NCBI RefSeq assembly: GCF_020165855.1
Contig: NZ_JAIUFY010000011.1
Span: forward strand, 62,001 to 126,000
Origin: Celeribacter litoreus
Lineage (GTDB): Bacteria; Pseudomonadota; Alphaproteobacteria; Rhodobacterales; Rhodobacteraceae
DNA: 64,000 nucleotides
Direction: 5' to 3'
In this document: piece after piece, positions 49,497 to 59,963 of the stretch
Numbering within the stretch: position 1 is the first letter of the stretch
Layout: the number at the start of each line of letters is the position of its first letter
The notes under the pieces: generated by a model
The model's input: the letters and a program-made list of their open reading frames with translations, nothing else
What the model was told of the DNA's origin: nothing
The model's database searches: none
Translations under genes and position numbers: made by a program

Positions 49497-50006
49497 ATGC
49501 GTGTGATGGGCATCGACCCCGGGCTGCGCAATATGGGCTGGGGCATAATCGATGTTCAGGGCCCGCGTATCAGTCACGTCGCGAATGGTGTGTGTCGGTC
49601 GACATCGGCGGATGATCTCGCTACGCGTCTTCTGTCATTGTTTGACCAACTCACCGCTGTGCTCGAAACCTACGGCCCCGATTGTGCCGCCGTAGAGCAG
49701 ACATTCGTCAACAAAGACGCGGTCGCTACCCTAAAGTTGGGGCAGGCACGCTCGGTTGCACTTTTGGTTCCTGCACGCGCTGGCATCCCAATCGGAGAAT
49801 ATGCGCCGAACGCGGTCAAAAAGACCGTTGTTGGTGTCGGGCACGCAGCCAAGCAACAGGTTGAACATATGATTAAGTTGCAGCTCCCGGGCGTCAAACT
49901 CTCTGGTCCCGATGCCGTCGATGCTCTGGCGATTGCGATTACCCATTCCTACCACGCGCAGTCCTCCTCTCGTTTACAGGACGCCCTCAAGAAAGCAGCC
50001 TCATGA
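49497..50006 (+). CDS. ruvC: Holliday junction endonuclease RuvC
   Basis: A 169-residue RuvC resolvase. Asp7 in [16 protein letters not shown], the [20 protein letters not shown] segment and the C-terminal [13 protein letters not shown] carry the acidic active-site residues. It cuts Holliday junctions brought by RuvAB. The ATG at 49497 with GGTGA upstream gives the family N-terminus. It overlaps ruvA by four bases. Confidence 0.95.
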   Translation: MRVMGIDPGLRNMGWGIIDVQGPRISHVANGVCRSTSADDLATRLLSLFDQLTAVLETYGPDCAAVEQTFVNKDAVATLKLGQARSVALLVPARAGIPIGEYAPNAVKKTVVGVGHAAKQQVEHMIKLQLPGVKLSGPDAVDALAIAITHSYHAQSSSRLQDALKKAAS

Positions 50007-50683
50007 TCGGTAAACTGACAGGTGTGATCGACTACATCGGTACAGATCATGTGATGATCGACGTGCGGGGCGTCGGGTATATCGTCCACGTGTCGGAGCG
50101 GACGCGGATGGCGTTGCCGGGTCAGGGCGCGCCGGTCTCCCTTTATACCGATATGCTGGTCCGTGAGGATCTCCTGCAATTGTTCGGGTTCACCTCGCTT
50201 CTCGAAAAGGAATGGTATCGCCTGCTCATTTCCGTGCAGGGGATCGGGTCGAAAGCAGCCATGGCCATTCTCGGAACCCTTGGGCCGGAGGCAACGGGAC
50301 GCGCGATTGCGTTGGGCGACTGGACCGCGATCAAGGCGGCGCCAGGTGTCGGGCCGAAGATCGCACAACGTGTCGTAAATGAGTTGAAGGACAAAGCTCC
50401 TACTGTGATGGCCATGGGTGGTTCACTGTCTGAACCTTTGTCCACACCTGAACCGGCCGAGGTTATTGAGGCAGACGCACCGAAGGCTGCGCCGAAGCCG
50501 ACTGCCGCGCCGCAAGCGCGCACGGCGTCTGCGGAGGCAGAGGCGCTGTCGGCCCTTCAGAACCTCGGATATTCTCCGTCTGATGCTGCGCAAGCTGTGG
50601 CCACTGCAGCGCAGGAAGTGCCTGATGCGGATACGTCGACGCTCATCCGCGCCGCTCTGAAAAAACTCGCGCCGAAGGATTGA
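50003..50683 (+). CDS. ruvA: Holliday junction DNA-binding protein RuvA
   Basis: A 226-residue RuvA. The N-terminal OB fold ([20 protein letters not shown]) is followed by helix-hairpin-helix motifs ([40 protein letters not shown]), an acidic/Ala-Pro linker, and the small domain III that contacts RuvB ([20 protein letters not shown]). Coupled to ruvC by overlap and six bases from ruvB. Confidence 0.95.
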   Translation: MIGKLTGVIDYIGTDHVMIDVRGVGYIVHVSERTRMALPGQGAPVSLYTDMLVREDLLQLFGFTSLLEKEWYRLLISVQGIGSKAAMAILGTLGPEATGRAIALGDWTAIKAAPGVGPKIAQRVVNELKDKAPTVMAMGGSLSEPLSTPEPAEVIEADAPKAAPKPTAAPQARTASAEAEALSALQNLGYSPSDAAQAVATAAQEVPDADTSTLIRAALKKLAPKD

Positions 50684-50688
50684 TCTGA

Positions 50689-51729
50689 ATGGAGTTCCCC
50701 GATCCCACATTGCGCCCCGAGATGACAGCAGAGGAGCGCCGCGCCGACGCGGATCGCGCGTTGCGACCGCAGGTTCTCGAAGACTTCATCGGTCAGCAGG
50801 AGGCGCGGGCCAACCTTCGCGTGTTCATCGAGTCCGCGAAGATGCGCGAAGAGGCGATGGATCACGTGCTCTTTCACGGTCCCCCGGGCCTCGGGAAGAC
50901 CACGCTTGCGCAGATCATGGCGCGTGAACTCGGGGTGAATTTCAAGATGACCTCGGGGCCGGTCCTCGCAAAAGCGGGCGATCTGGCGGCGATCCTCACG
51001 AACCTAGAAGCCCGCGATGTGCTCTTTATCGACGAGATTCACCGGATGAACCCCGTCGTCGAAGAAGTGCTCTATCCTGCGATGGAAGATTTCGAGCTCG
51101 ATCTCGTGATCGGTGAAGGGCCAGCGGCGCGGACGGTGCGGATTGAATTGCAGCCCTTTACGCTCGTGGGCGCGACCACGCGGCTTGGCCTGTTGACGAC
51201 ACCGCTTCGGGATCGCTTCGGCATCCCGACCCGCTTGCAGTTCTACACCACGGACGAATTGCATGAGATTGTCACGCGTGGCGCAAACCTTCTTGGTGTG
51301 CCTGCTGATCCAGACGGCGCACACGAGATTGCGAAGCGAGCGCGAGGGACACCACGGATCGCGGGACGCCTCCTGCGACGCGTTTTGGATTTCGCAGTTG
51401 TCGAAGGCGACGGCCGGATCACAAAGCCGCTCGCGGACAATGCGCTCACGCGACTTGGGGTCGATCTGCTCGGACTAGACGGTGCTGACCGTCGCTACCT
51501 CGGGATGATCGCGGAGAACTACGGCGGCGGACCTGTCGGCGTTGAAACGCTCGCAGCGGCGCTCTCTGAATCCCGTGATGCGATTGAGGACGTGATCGAA
51601 CCCTATCTACTGCAACAGGGCCTCATCCAGAGAACGCCGCGTGGAAGGATGCTCACACAGAAGAGTTGGCGGCATTTGGGGCTCGAGGCTCCGAAAGCGC
51701 CTGATCAGTCTGATTTGTTCGAAAAGTGA
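50689..51729 (+). CDS. ruvB: Holliday junction branch-migration ATPase RuvB
   Basis: A 346-residue AAA+ ATPase. Walker [11 protein letters not shown], Walker [16 protein letters not shown], and the winged C-terminal DNA-binding domain ([18 protein letters not shown]) are present. It drives branch migration with RuvA. Third gene of ruvCAB. Confidence 0.96.
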   Translation: MEFPDPTLRPEMTAEERRADADRALRPQVLEDFIGQQEARANLRVFIESAKMREEAMDHVLFHGPPGLGKTTLAQIMARELGVNFKMTSGPVLAKAGDLAAILTNLEARDVLFIDEIHRMNPVVEEVLYPAMEDFELDLVIGEGPAARTVRIELQPFTLVGATTRLGLLTTPLRDRFGIPTRLQFYTTDELHEIVTRGANLLGVPADPDGAHEIAKRARGTPRIAGRLLRRVLDFAVVEGDGRITKPLADNALTRLGVDLLGLDGADRRYLGMIAENYGGGPVGVETLAAALSESRDAIEDVIEPYLLQQGLIQRTPRGRMLTQKSWRHLGLEAPKAPDQSDLFEK

Positions 51730-51736
51730 CTCTTTT

Positions 51737-52546
51737 TTGATAATTCGCGCCCTGATAACCGGGATAATATCTCTTTTCGTCATGCCTATGTGGGCGGAAG
51801 AAGTGCGTACACGCGTAGCAGTCTATGAAATTCTTCCAATCGGTGAGATCGGTACTGACACCCTCTACATCGGAAATAGACCCGTCGAACTGCCGCGTCT
51901 CGCTGATCGCCTTGAGGTCGCGGGTCAAGATGGTGATCTTTTGCTGGTCCGCCTCGGGTCGTTCGGGACGGCATGTCCGAACATGTGGGTCTTTGTCGAC
52001 GCGACTAAGGCTCCCGCAAAGGTCTCGGACATGTTCGGCACCTGTCACGATTCTTATGAGGTGCGTGTCGGCGCGGACGGGCTTGAGTTGCGCACGCCCT
52101 CTGTAGAGCCGGATGAGAGCGGCGATATGCGATACTGGTTCGCGGATGGCGTAGTCCACGAAGAACTCGGACCTCCGACGTCGCTCGGGCTGAACACCGT
52201 TTCAGAGTGGGGCGGGGAGTATCCGAAATTCCTCGTAAACGATCCCATGTGGGAGGGCGCGATGCTCACCCATATCGGACCTGTCGGTCTCCTCGACCTG
52301 CGCAGTCTTTTCGAGATGCAAAGCGCATTCGAATGGGAGGGCGACTGGCTCGTTGCCACCGGATGCAGAACTGATGCCTGTGGCAGTCTGGGCGGTGTGC
52401 TCGCCCTTTCAAGAGATGGAAGCCGGATGGTCGCGATGGTACACCGCGACGAGGGGGCGCCGAAAGACGGCTTGGCTATTTACGGTGATGACGCCGGAGA
52501 CTTGCCACATACCCTGATCGAGTTTCAGGAGCGCTGGAAAAAGTAA
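51737..52546 (+). CDS. Putative exported protein of unknown function
   Basis: A 269-residue protein if translated from TTG at 51737, eight bases after ruvB ends. That start gives a likely signal peptide (LIIRALITGIISLFVMPMWA, cleaved before EEV); the next in-frame ATG is at 51782, inside the hydrophobic stretch. The mature part has several cysteines (for example FGTACPN, MFGTCHD, CRTDACG), which suit disulfides in the periplasm. No family was recognised. Likely cotranscribed with ruvB. The ribosome site is weak. Confidence 0.65.
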   Translation: MIIRALITGIISLFVMPMWAEEVRTRVAVYEILPIGEIGTDTLYIGNRPVELPRLADRLEVAGQDGDLLLVRLGSFGTACPNMWVFVDATKAPAKVSDMFGTCHDSYEVRVGADGLELRTPSVEPDESGDMRYWFADGVVHEELGPPTSLGLNTVSEWGGEYPKFLVNDPMWEGAMLTHIGPVGLLDLRSLFEMQSAFEWEGDWLVATGCRTDACGSLGGVLALSRDGSRMVAMVHRDEGAPKDGLAIYGDDAGDLPHTLIEFQERWKK

Positions 52547-52549
52547 GCC

Positions 52550-52987
52550 TTAGCCCAGAATTTTGCCCATGTGCTGGACCGCGAGCGGATAGCCGTTAAC
52601 GCCAAAGCCGGCCATGACAGCATCAGCGCGCATGGAGACATAGGAATGATGGCGGAAGGCCTCGCGTTTGTGGACCTGCGAGATGTGCACTTCGATCACC
52701 GGCCCCTCGAACGTGTTGAGAGCATCAAGGATCGCGACAGAGGTGTGCGTGTAAGCCGCCGGATTGATGATAATCCCTGCCGCTTTCTCACGGGCCTCAT
52801 GGATCAGGTCAATGATCTCGCCCTCGTGGTTCGATTGAGCGAAGACAATATCGAGGTCAGCCTTCGTCGCTTCGGCGGCACACATGGCTTCGACATCCGC
52901 GAGCGTATCCGCACCGTAAATCTCCGGCTGGCGTTTCCCGAGAAGGTTCAGGTTCGGGCCGTTCAGGATGTAGAGTGTTTTGCTCAT
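52550..52987 (-). CDS. aroQ: 3-dehydroquinate dehydratase, type II
   Basis: A 145-residue type II enzyme of the shikimate pathway. Tyr24 lies in [29 protein letters not shown] and [20 protein letters not shown] hold the other substrate contacts. ATG at 52987 has GAGG six bases before it. It converges with the exported-protein gene, three bases apart. Confidence 0.95.
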   Translation of the reverse strand: MSKTLYILNGPNLNLLGKRQPEIYGADTLADVEAMCAAEATKADLDIVFAQSNHEGEIIDLIHEAREKAAGIIINPAAYTHTSVAILDALNTFEGPVIEVHISQVHKREAFRHHSYVSMRADAVMAGFGVNGYPLAVQHMGKILG

Positions 52988-53086
52988 GGTGCGCCTCATG
53001 TGTATTTGCGGCGAAACTATCCGGTGACAGGGTTGCAGCGCAAGGCGTTGTGCCGCAAAAGACCGGCAAAGAGGCAAGAGGTTCCC

Positions 53087-53716
53087 ATGACTGACGTGAC
53101 ACCGGAAAGCATCGAAGAATTTTTCACCCGCTCCAATGGCGACTATGTCTTTGCCCGTTGGGGGCGCCCGATTGCGCCGGTGGTTTTCGGCGTCGAGGAA
53201 GAGACACTCGTCACAGTCAAAAGTGCGATCGAGGCCTGCGTTGCGATCTCGGGGCATGAAATGGCCGAAACCGATCCGGAGCTTGGGACCAATCTGATGG
53301 TATTCTTCCTCTCCGATTGGGCGGAACTCCTCGATGTGCCGCACATGGGCGATCTCATTCCTGATCTGCAAAGCAAGGTTGCGACGCTTCAGGACCGCAA
53401 TGCCCACCAGTATCGGGCGTTCCGGTTCGACGACAACGGCGCGATCAAGGCCTGTTTCACCTTCGTCCGTATGGGCGGAGCGATGGATGAGGTGCCTGCG
53501 GAGGTCATCGCATTGTCGCAGGCGGTGCAAGCGATGCTTCTGTGGTCGGACAAACAGTTCACGCAGGACAGTCCACTTGCCGTGACCGAAGAGGGCACGG
53601 TCATTCGTCCGGATGTCGCGAACCTGATGCGGGCAGCCTACGACCCGATGCTCCCCGTTGCGGCGCGCGATGCGTCCCATGCTTTGCGTCTCTATGCGCG
53701 TGTGATCGCTGGCTGA
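53087..53716 (+). CDS. Conserved-looking hypothetical protein (209 residues)
   Basis: A 209-residue cytoplasmic-type protein without signal or membrane segments; the family was not recognised. Notable segments are [20 protein letters not shown] and [25 protein letters not shown] lies five bases before the ATG. Its stop is followed directly by the thpR start, so the two are in one operon. Function unknown. Confidence 0.75.
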   Translation: MTDVTPESIEEFFTRSNGDYVFARWGRPIAPVVFGVEEETLVTVKSAIEACVAISGHEMAETDPELGTNLMVFFLSDWAELLDVPHMGDLIPDLQSKVATLQDRNAHQYRAFRFDDNGAIKACFTFVRMGGAMDEVPAEVIALSQAVQAMLLWSDKQFTQDSPLAVTEEGTVIRPDVANLMRAAYDPMLPVAARDASHALRLYARVIAG

Positions 53717-54259
53717 ATGCGGGCATTTGTCGGACTTCCGTTGCCGGATGATTTGACGGATCGTCTGGAAGAGCTCGCTGCGGGGCTGCGTTTTGGTCGT
53801 GCCGTCCCTGCAGAGAATATGCATGTGACGCTGGCGTTTCTGGACGAACAGCCGGAAGACGTGCTCGCAGAACTTCATGCCGTCCTCGAGGAAGTTGAGT
53901 GTCCCGCTCCGACCATCAATATTGAGGGGCTTGGGCTTTTCGGCGGTGACAAGCCGAGGTTGCTGTTTGCGTCCGTGGAGCAAGGCACGGCTCTGAGTCA
54001 TCTGCGCGAAAAGGTGCGAACTGCAGCCCGGTCCGCGGGGGTCACTCTCGCGCATAAGCGGTTTCGCCCCCACATCTCGCTCCGACGTTTTCAGCGCTTG
54101 GCGCCGACCGAACGGATGGAGCTGGACACCTTTCTGGCGGCAAGAGGTGCCTTCACATGGCCAGCCTTCGACGCCTCTGAAATGCAGCTTGTCCAGTCTA
54201 CATTGAGCCACGATGGCGCGCATTATGATGCGCTTGCGACCTATCCGTTCGAAACCTAA
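53717..54259 (+). CDS. thpR: RNA 2',3'-cyclic phosphodiesterase
   Basis: A 180-residue 2H phosphoesterase of the ThpR/LigT type. The two catalytic HxTx/HxSx motifs are HVTL at 36-39 and HISL at 119-122. It hydrolyses 2',3'-cyclic phosphates at RNA ends. It begins immediately after the preceding gene and lies just upstream of the tol cluster. Confidence 0.92.
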   Translation: MRAFVGLPLPDDLTDRLEELAAGLRFGRAVPAENMHVTLAFLDEQPEDVLAELHAVLEEVECPAPTINIEGLGLFGGDKPRLLFASVEQGTALSHLREKVRTAARSAGVTLAHKRFRPHISLRRFQRLAPTERMELDTFLAARGAFTWPAFDASEMQLVQSTLSHDGAHYDALATYPFET

Positions 54260-54286
54260 TCTGCGATGACCCAAGAGGACGATGAG

Positions 54287-54676
54287 ATGACCCACGAGTT
54301 TCCAGTTCACGTGTATTACGAAGACACCGATCTCGCTGGGATCGTCTATTACGCGAACTACTTCAAATTCATCGAACGCGCTCGCACGGAATGGGTCCGT
54401 GATCTCGGCATTGATCAGGTCAAACTCAAGGAAGAGGATGGGGTCGTTTTTGCCGTTCGTCGGGTTGAAGCGGACTATCTCTCGCCCGCCAAGTTTGATG
54501 ATGATTTGATTGTCGAGACCACTGTCGAGGCCATGACAGGCGCGCGCATTACGCTCAATCAGGTAGTGAAACGCGACGAGGAACGCCTGTTTGTGAGCCA
54601 AGTGACCCTCGTGGCGCTCACCGCAACCGGCCATCCGGCGCGTCTTCCGGCAATTCTCCGCCGAAAACTGCACTGA
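54287..54676 (+). CDS. ybgC: Tol-Pal system-associated acyl-CoA thioesterase YbgC
   Basis: A 129-residue hotdog-fold thioesterase. The catalytic Asp15 is in [19 protein letters not shown] 54287 has GAGGA eight bases upstream; an in-frame ATG at 54266 lacks one. It stands at the head of tolQRAB-pal-cpoB, its usual place. The tol-linked thioesterases act on short or medium acyl-CoA or acyl-ACP. Confidence 0.93.
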   Translation: MTHEFPVHVYYEDTDLAGIVYYANYFKFIERARTEWVRDLGIDQVKLKEEDGVVFAVRRVEADYLSPAKFDDDLIVETTVEAMTGARITLNQVVKRDEERLFVSQVTLVALTATGHPARLPAILRRKLH

Positions 54677-54804
54677 AAACGCACCAATTTTGTGATTTCA
54701 CGCTTGCTTCACAGGTTAGTGTTGGCCTGTGCCCTGAGATTGAGGTAAATCTTAGGGTAATGAGAGCCGTGAAAACGCGGCCCGTTAGGCAAAAGAGCAG
54801 GTTT

Positions 54805-55500
54805 ATGGACCACACAACACTTGGCATGGCGCAGGAGATCGATTTCTCCCTGCTGGCGCTATTCATGCGCGCAACGCTCACGGTGAAGATCGTGATGCTC
54901 CTTCTGATCGTGGCCTCGTTCTGGTCATGGTCGATCATCATTCAGAAATTCATCGCATTCAAAACGGCGCGCGCGACAGCGGCAGAGTTTGATCGTGCCT
55001 TCTGGTCCGGTGAACCGCTCGACGAATTGTATGACCAGATGCAAAATCGCCCGCTAACGGCTCCTGAACGGGTCTTTGCGGCGGGGATGACTGAGTGGCG
55101 GCGGTCCCATCGTGCGGATGGCGGGCTGATCGCAGGTGCGCAGTCGCGGATTGATCGCTCAATGGATGTGGCGATTGCGAAAGAAAGCGAAGAGATGACG
55201 AAAGGTCTCTCCTTCCTCGCAACGGTAGGCTCCACCGGCCCCTTCATCGGTCTTTTCGGCACGGTTTGGGGGATCAAGACGGCGTTTGAGGATATTGCCA
55301 TGGCGCAGTCCACGAACCTCGCTGTTGTGGCGCCGGGGATCGCAGAGGCGCTTCTCGCGACCGCACTTGGTCTGTTGGCTGCTATTCCGGCGGTGATCTT
55401 CTACAACAAACTGAACGCGGACAGCGACCGCATCCTCGGGGGTTATGAGGCCTTCGCGGACGAATTCGCGACCATTCTCTCGCGCGAACTGGATAGCTGA
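54805..55500 (+). CDS. tolQ: Tol-Pal system protein TolQ
   Basis: A 231-residue inner membrane protein with three helices (about 20-45, 135-160, 170-200), homologous to ExbB/MotA. FLATVGSTGPFIGLFGTVWG is the family signature. With TolR it uses the proton gradient to power TolA during outer membrane constriction. The start is ATG 54805; the open frame reaches 15 codons further left. Confidence 0.95.
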   Translation: MDHTTLGMAQEIDFSLLALFMRATLTVKIVMLLLIVASFWSWSIIIQKFIAFKTARATAAEFDRAFWSGEPLDELYDQMQNRPLTAPERVFAAGMTEWRRSHRADGGLIAGAQSRIDRSMDVAIAKESEEMTKGLSFLATVGSTGPFIGLFGTVWGIKTAFEDIAMAQSTNLAVVAPGIAEALLATALGLLAAIPAVIFYNKLNADSDRILGGYEAFADEFATILSRELDS

Positions 55501-55501
55501 C

Positions 55502-55972
55502 ATGGGCGCGGGTGTTGTTCAGAAATCGGGGGGAGGTGGCCGCAGAGGTCGCCGCCGTCGCCCCGCAGCGATGAGCGAGATCAACGTGACGCCGTTCGTC
55601 GACGTCATGCTCGTTTTGCTGATCATCTTTATGGTCGCTGCGCCAATGATGACGGTCGGTGTGCCGGTCGAATTGCCGGAGACCGCCGCGACCGCGCTCC
55701 CGCAAGAGGAAGAAGAGCCGCTCACCATCACGCTCACCGCCGATGGTCAGGTTCTGCTCATGGAAAACGAGACGCCTGAAACGGATCTGGTTGCCAAGCT
55801 TCAGGCGATTGCAGCCGAGCGCAATGATGACAAAGTCTTCCTGCGCGCGGATGGATCTGTGACCTATGAGCGCGTGGCTCAGGTGATGGGCGCACTGAAT
55901 GCAGGCGGGTTCCGCTCTATCGGTCTCGTGACCGAGCAGGGTGGACCGCGTCTTGACGGTTCCGGTAACTGA
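55502..55972 (+). CDS. tolR: Tol-Pal system protein TolR
   Basis: A 156-residue ExbD-family protein. The basic N-terminus (GGGGRRGRRRRP) precedes INVTPFVDVMLVLLIIFMVA, whose Asp is the proton-handling residue, then a periplasmic domain. It begins one base after the tolQ stop. Confidence 0.94.
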   Translation: MGAGVVQKSGGGGRRGRRRRPAAMSEINVTPFVDVMLVLLIIFMVAAPMMTVGVPVELPETAATALPQEEEEPLTITLTADGQVLLMENETPETDLVAKLQAIAAERNDDKVFLRADGSVTYERVAQVMGALNAGGFRSIGLVTEQGGPRLDGSGN

Positions 55973-55990
55973 CGCACACCGAGGCAAAAC

Positions 55991-57100
55991 GTGAACACGG
56001 GCCAATATATTTCTGCAGCGGGCCATCTGGGTCTGATTGCCTACGCGCTGTTCGGGGGGCTGTTCCTTCGTCCCGACGCGCCAGAGGCCGTGGCCGTGCA
56101 GGAAGTCGCGCTCATTTCCGAGAGCGAATATGCCGCTTTGGTGGAGCGCTCCACAGCTCCTGAAGACTTTGAGGAAGCACCGGTGGTGACCGCGCCAGAG
56201 AGCGAACTGCCGCCGGATGTGGTTCCGTCTGAAGAGGCGTCTGCGCCTGAACCGACACCTCAACCGCCCGCCGAGCCAGAGCCCGTGGTTGAACCAACGC
56301 CACCAGTCGCACCGCCTGAACCAGAGGTCTCTCTAGAAGACCCTGGCGCGAACCTTCCTGATGCAGCGGAGCCGACACCGCGACCGGTGCCACGTATCTC
56401 GGATCAGGTTGTGACAGCACCTGAGCCCACTCCCGAAATCGCAGAGGTCCCTCAAGAGGCGATCTCTGAAGAGGCCGAGACGCCTGAGATCGTCGAGGAG
56501 CAGACGGAAGAAGCCGCGCCGCAGGAAACGACGACGGAGATTGTCACAGAAGCCGAAAAGCCCGCAGGCATGACAAGCTCGCCGCGGCCTAAAACGCGTC
56601 CGAGCAATCTTGCCCAAGAAGCGGCCCAAGCACGAGAGCCTGTTGAACAACCTGAGCCACCTGTCACACCAGTTCCGGATGCGGCTGATGCCGTCGCCGA
56701 GGCTGCCGCCGCAGCAGCGGCTGCACTTGCGGCGGAAGCAACTGGCGCACCTGCCGCGCCGGAACGTCCGGCTGGACCTCCGCTCACTGCGGGGGAACGC
56801 GAAGGCATGCGCGTCGCGGTGTCCCAATGTTGGAATGTGGGGTCGATGTCGTCTGAGGCAATGCGAACTGTGATACGCGTTCGCATGTCGATGAATGAGG
56901 ACGGAACACCCCAGATCGGCACAATTGAGTTGATTGACTTCGAAGGAGGTTCCCAGGCCTCCGCAGACCAAGCATTTGCCGTTGCGCGCCGAGCGATTAT
57001 TCGCTGTGGCCAAAGCGGTTTCCCATTGCCCGTGGACAAATACGCCCATTGGCGCAACATCGAACTACGCTTCGATCCCGAACAGATGAGGTATAAATGA
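55991..57100 (+). CDS. tolA: Tol-Pal system protein TolA
   Basis: A 369-residue protein: an N-terminal membrane helix (about 8-27), a long Pro/Glu/Ala-rich periplasmic spacer (about 60-270, with an Ala run near 225-240) and a C-terminal TolA/TonB-like domain (about 275-369, [20 protein letters not shown]). The start is GTG, six bases after GAGG. It links TolQR to TolB and Pal. The spacer is richer in Pro and Glu than the Lys/Ala helix of enterobacterial TolA. Confidence 0.92.
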   Translation: MNTGQYISAAGHLGLIAYALFGGLFLRPDAPEAVAVQEVALISESEYAALVERSTAPEDFEEAPVVTAPESELPPDVVPSEEASAPEPTPQPPAEPEPVVEPTPPVAPPEPEVSLEDPGANLPDAAEPTPRPVPRISDQVVTAPEPTPEIAEVPQEAISEEAETPEIVEEQTEEAAPQETTTEIVTEAEKPAGMTSSPRPKTRPSNLAQEAAQAREPVEQPEPPVTPVPDAADAVAEAAAAAAAALAAEATGAPAAPERPAGPPLTAGEREGMRVAVSQCWNVGSMSSEAMRTVIRVRMSMNEDGTPQIGTIELIDFEGGSQASADQAFAVARRAIIRCGQSGFPLPVDKYAHWRNIELRFDPEQMRYK

Positions 57101-58434
57101 AACGCCTGAAGACACTCGCCTGCGCCCTCGCTGCGGCTCTGTCACTGGGTATGGCCGCGCCGGTCGCTGCACAGGACCCCGGTCCGCTGCGCCTCGACAT
57201 TACGCGCGGTGTGATCGAACCCCTGCCTTTGGCCATCCCCGATTTCATCGCGGAAACGCCGCAGGTGGCCGAGTTCGCCCAGCAGATTTCCGACGTGATC
57301 GCGTCCGATCTCGTGGGGTCCGGTCTCTTCCGTGAAATTCCTCCGGCGGCTTACATTTCTCAAGTCACGAACTTTAGCGCACCGGTGTCCTACACCGACT
57401 GGAAGGCGATCAATGCGCAGGGCCTCGTGACGGGGGCGGTCACGCTGGATGCCGATGGCAACCTCATCGTGAAGTTCCGCGTGTTTGACGTATATTCGGA
57501 GGCCCCGCTCGGGTCAGGCCTGCAACTCGGCGGCTCCACCCAGAGCTGGCGCCGCATCGCGCACAAGGTTGCTGACGTTGTTTATTCGCGGATCACGGGT
57601 GAGGGCGGCTATTTTGACAGCCGCGTCGTCTTCGTGTCCCAAACCGGCCCGAAGAACGACCGCAAGAAGCGGCTCGCGGTGATGGATTACGATGGGGCGA
57701 ACCTGCAATACCTTACGGACGACAGTTTCATCGTCTTCGCGCCGCGCTTTTCGCCGACCGGTGATCGCGTGCTCTACACTTCTTATGAGTCCGGCACGCC
57801 TCAGATCATGATGCTAGACGTCGGCACAGTGACCCGTACCCGTCTGCCTGTGCCTGCCGAAGCCGTGACCTTTGCGCCGCGGTTTTCTCCGGACGGCCGG
57901 TCCATCGTCTATTCTATGTCGACGGGCAGCAACACCGATCTCTATCGCATGGACATCGCGACGAGTCAGATTACCCGTCTGACGAACACGCCCGCGATTG
58001 AAACCGCGCCGAGCTTCTCTCCGGATGGATCGCAGATCGTCTTTGAATCCGACCGGTCCGGCACGCAGCAGCTTTACATCATGCCCGCTGCAGGTGGCGA
58101 AGCGCGTCGCATCTCCAACGGCAAGGGCCGATATGGCACGCCAGTCTGGTCTCCGCGCGGTGATTTGATCGCGTTCACGAAGCAGAACCAAGGCCGCTTC
58201 CACATTGGTGTGATGCGCACAGACGGCTCTGAAGAGCGCCTGTTGACGGCGTCCTTCCTTGATGAAGGTCCGAGTTGGGCGCCAAACGGGCGTGTGATCA
58301 TGTTCACCCGTGAGAGCCAAGGCGCCGAGGGCGGCAGCGCGCTCTATTCCGTGGATATTACCGGGCGGAACCTTAAACGCGTCCCGACGACGGCGGGCGC
58401 GTCGGACCCTGCGTGGTCGCCGCTTCTGAAATAA
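57097..58434 (+). CDS. tolB: Tol-Pal system protein TolB
   Basis: A 445-residue periplasmic protein. A signal peptide ends near residue 25 ([13 protein letters not shown]). An N-terminal domain (about 28-165) precedes a six-bladed propeller with repeated FSPDG motifs ([33 protein letters not shown]). It binds Pal. Four-base overlap with tolA. Confidence 0.95.
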   Translation: MKRLKTLACALAAALSLGMAAPVAAQDPGPLRLDITRGVIEPLPLAIPDFIAETPQVAEFAQQISDVIASDLVGSGLFREIPPAAYISQVTNFSAPVSYTDWKAINAQGLVTGAVTLDADGNLIVKFRVFDVYSEAPLGSGLQLGGSTQSWRRIAHKVADVVYSRITGEGGYFDSRVVFVSQTGPKNDRKKRLAVMDYDGANLQYLTDDSFIVFAPRFSPTGDRVLYTSYESGTPQIMMLDVGTVTRTRLPVPAEAVTFAPRFSPDGRSIVYSMSTGSNTDLYRMDIATSQITRLTNTPAIETAPSFSPDGSQIVFESDRSGTQQLYIMPAAGGEARRISNGKGRYGTPVWSPRGDLIAFTKQNQGRFHIGVMRTDGSEERLLTASFLDEGPSWAPNGRVIMFTRESQGAEGGSALYSVDITGRNLKRVPTTAGASDPAWSPLLK

Positions 58435-58490
58435 CTTTACCGGACGTGAGGCGCATATGTGTAACACGTCTGAGAAAAACGTGAAATTTG

Positions 58491-58519
58491 GCACTCTCCC
58501 CAACTCTGCGGGAGGGTGC
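58491..58519 (+). other. Hairpin between tolB and pal
   Basis: GCACTCTCCC (58491-58500) pairs with GGGAGGGTGC (58510-58519), one G-T pair, loop CAACTCTGC, followed by TATAGT. No T run. It may adjust pal expression relative to tolB, or TATAGT may be a pal -10 element; neither is certain. Confidence 0.45.
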
Positions 58520-58569
58520 TATAGTCCCCAAAAAGAGCAGTTCACGCGTTTGACGCAAAGGATGATCCA

Positions 58570-59088
58570 ATGTCCAAATTTCTGACTACCAAATCCGCTC
58601 GCGCCGTTTTTCTTGTCGCAGCACTCGGCCTGACGGCCTGTACCAACCCGGGCCGTTTCGGTAACGGTAGCGGCGTCGGGGCCGATGGCGGCATGGCTGC
58701 GGGCTCAGTCAATGACCCAAGCTCGGTCGCTTATTTCAACCAGACCATCGGTGATCGCGTCCTCTTTGCGGTCGACCAATCGACGCTTTCTGATGATGCA
58801 CGGATTGTCCTCATCGGTCAGGTGAACTGGCTCAAAGCCAACCCTGCCTACACGGCGATCATCGAAGGCCATGCCGACGAGCAGGGCACGCGCGATTACA
58901 ACTTTGCGCTCTCCGCGCGCCGCGCCGCTGCGGTTCAGGAATTCCTGATCAGCCAAGGCATCGCTCCGAACCGCCTTAAGACCATTCCATACGGCAAAGA
59001 ACGTCCTCTCGCAGTGTGTTCTGATGAAAGCTGCTATAGCCAGAACCGCCGTGCTGTGACTGTGCTCGCTGCGGGCGCAGGCGTCTAA
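58570..59088 (+). CDS. pal: Peptidoglycan-associated lipoprotein Pal
   Basis: A 172-residue lipoprotein. The lipobox LTAC places the lipidated Cys at 24; a Gly-rich linker follows and then an OmpA-like peptidoglycan-binding domain (about 65-170: VLFAVDQSTLSDDA, EGHADEQGTRDYNFALSARR). It ties outer membrane to cell wall and recruits TolB. Confidence 0.95.
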   Translation: MSKFLTTKSARAVFLVAALGLTACTNPGRFGNGSGVGADGGMAAGSVNDPSSVAYFNQTIGDRVLFAVDQSTLSDDARIVLIGQVNWLKANPAYTAIIEGHADEQGTRDYNFALSARRAAAVQEFLISQGIAPNRLKTIPYGKERPLAVCSDESCYSQNRRAVTVLAAGAGV

Positions 59089-59111
59089 TCGATCAACGAG
59101 GGATAAGCGCC

Positions 59112-59948
59112 ATGAAATCGACCTTTGCCGCATGTCTGCTTGCGTTCGGTCTGTCTGTTGGAGCGGCGGCTGCGCAGGACGCGCAAACGCTTGCCGACAT
59201 CCGGCAGGAAGCAGCCGTTTTGTCGGTCGAACTCGCGAAGCTCAAACGCGAGTTGTCGACGACAGGTGCGCCGAATACCCAGATCATGGGGGCGGATACG
59301 CTTGAACGTGTCGATCTCATGGAGGCAGCCCTCACAAATCTCACAGCCAAGGTCGAAGCCATCGAATTCCGGATCGAGCGGGTCGTCGATGACGGCACCA
59401 ATCAACTGGATGATCTGAATTTCCGGCTCTGTGAGTTGGAAACGGGCTGCGATATTGGCAATCTGCCGCCGCTCAAGCCGCTCGGAGGCGAGATGGGCGG
59501 GGCCATGGATGTGATCGTCACAGGGCCGGGTTCCGAACCGCCGATGGATGGCACAGCTGATCTCGCGATGACGGAGCAAATGGATTTCGATGCGGCGAAA
59601 GCGCTCTACGAAGAGGGCAATTACGCAGAATCCGCCGCCGCGTTCGAGATGTTCACGTCGACCTACACCGGTGGCTACCTGACGGGCGAGGCGCACTACA
59701 TGCGGGGAGAGGCATATGCGGCGATGGGCCAGACGACGCAGGCCGCGCGCGCCTACCTCGACAGTTTTTCCGGCAGTCCGGAAGGCGACCGCGCGCCGGA
59801 CGCATTGCTGAAGCTCGCGGGTTCGTTGGGGCAACTCGGACAAACGGAAAAAGCCTGCGTGATGTTCGGCGAAGTCGGCGCGCGTTTCCCAGGGTCTTTC
59901 GCCTCGCAACAGGCGCTCGTCGATGCGCAGAACCTCGGGTGTCAGTAA
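59112..59948 (+). CDS. cpoB: Cell division coordinator CpoB (YbgF)
   Basis: A 278-residue periplasmic protein. Signal peptide with cleavage near residue 22 (LSVGAAAAQDAQ), an N-terminal coiled coil (about 30-100, VLSVELAKLKRELSTTG) and C-terminal TPR repeats (about 160-278, AKALYEEGNYAESAAAFEMF). It coordinates wall synthesis with Tol-Pal in enterobacteria. Last of the tol-pal genes. Confidence 0.92.
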   Translation: MKSTFAACLLAFGLSVGAAAAQDAQTLADIRQEAAVLSVELAKLKRELSTTGAPNTQIMGADTLERVDLMEAALTNLTAKVEAIEFRIERVVDDGTNQLDDLNFRLCELETGCDIGNLPPLKPLGGEMGGAMDVIVTGPGSEPPMDGTADLAMTEQMDFDAAKALYEEGNYAESAAAFEMFTSTYTGGYLTGEAHYMRGEAYAAMGQTTQAARAYLDSFSGSPEGDRAPDALLKLAGSLGQLGQTEKACVMFGEVGARFPGSFASQQALVDAQNLGCQ

Positions 59949-59963
59949 ACGAGGGTGACTGCA

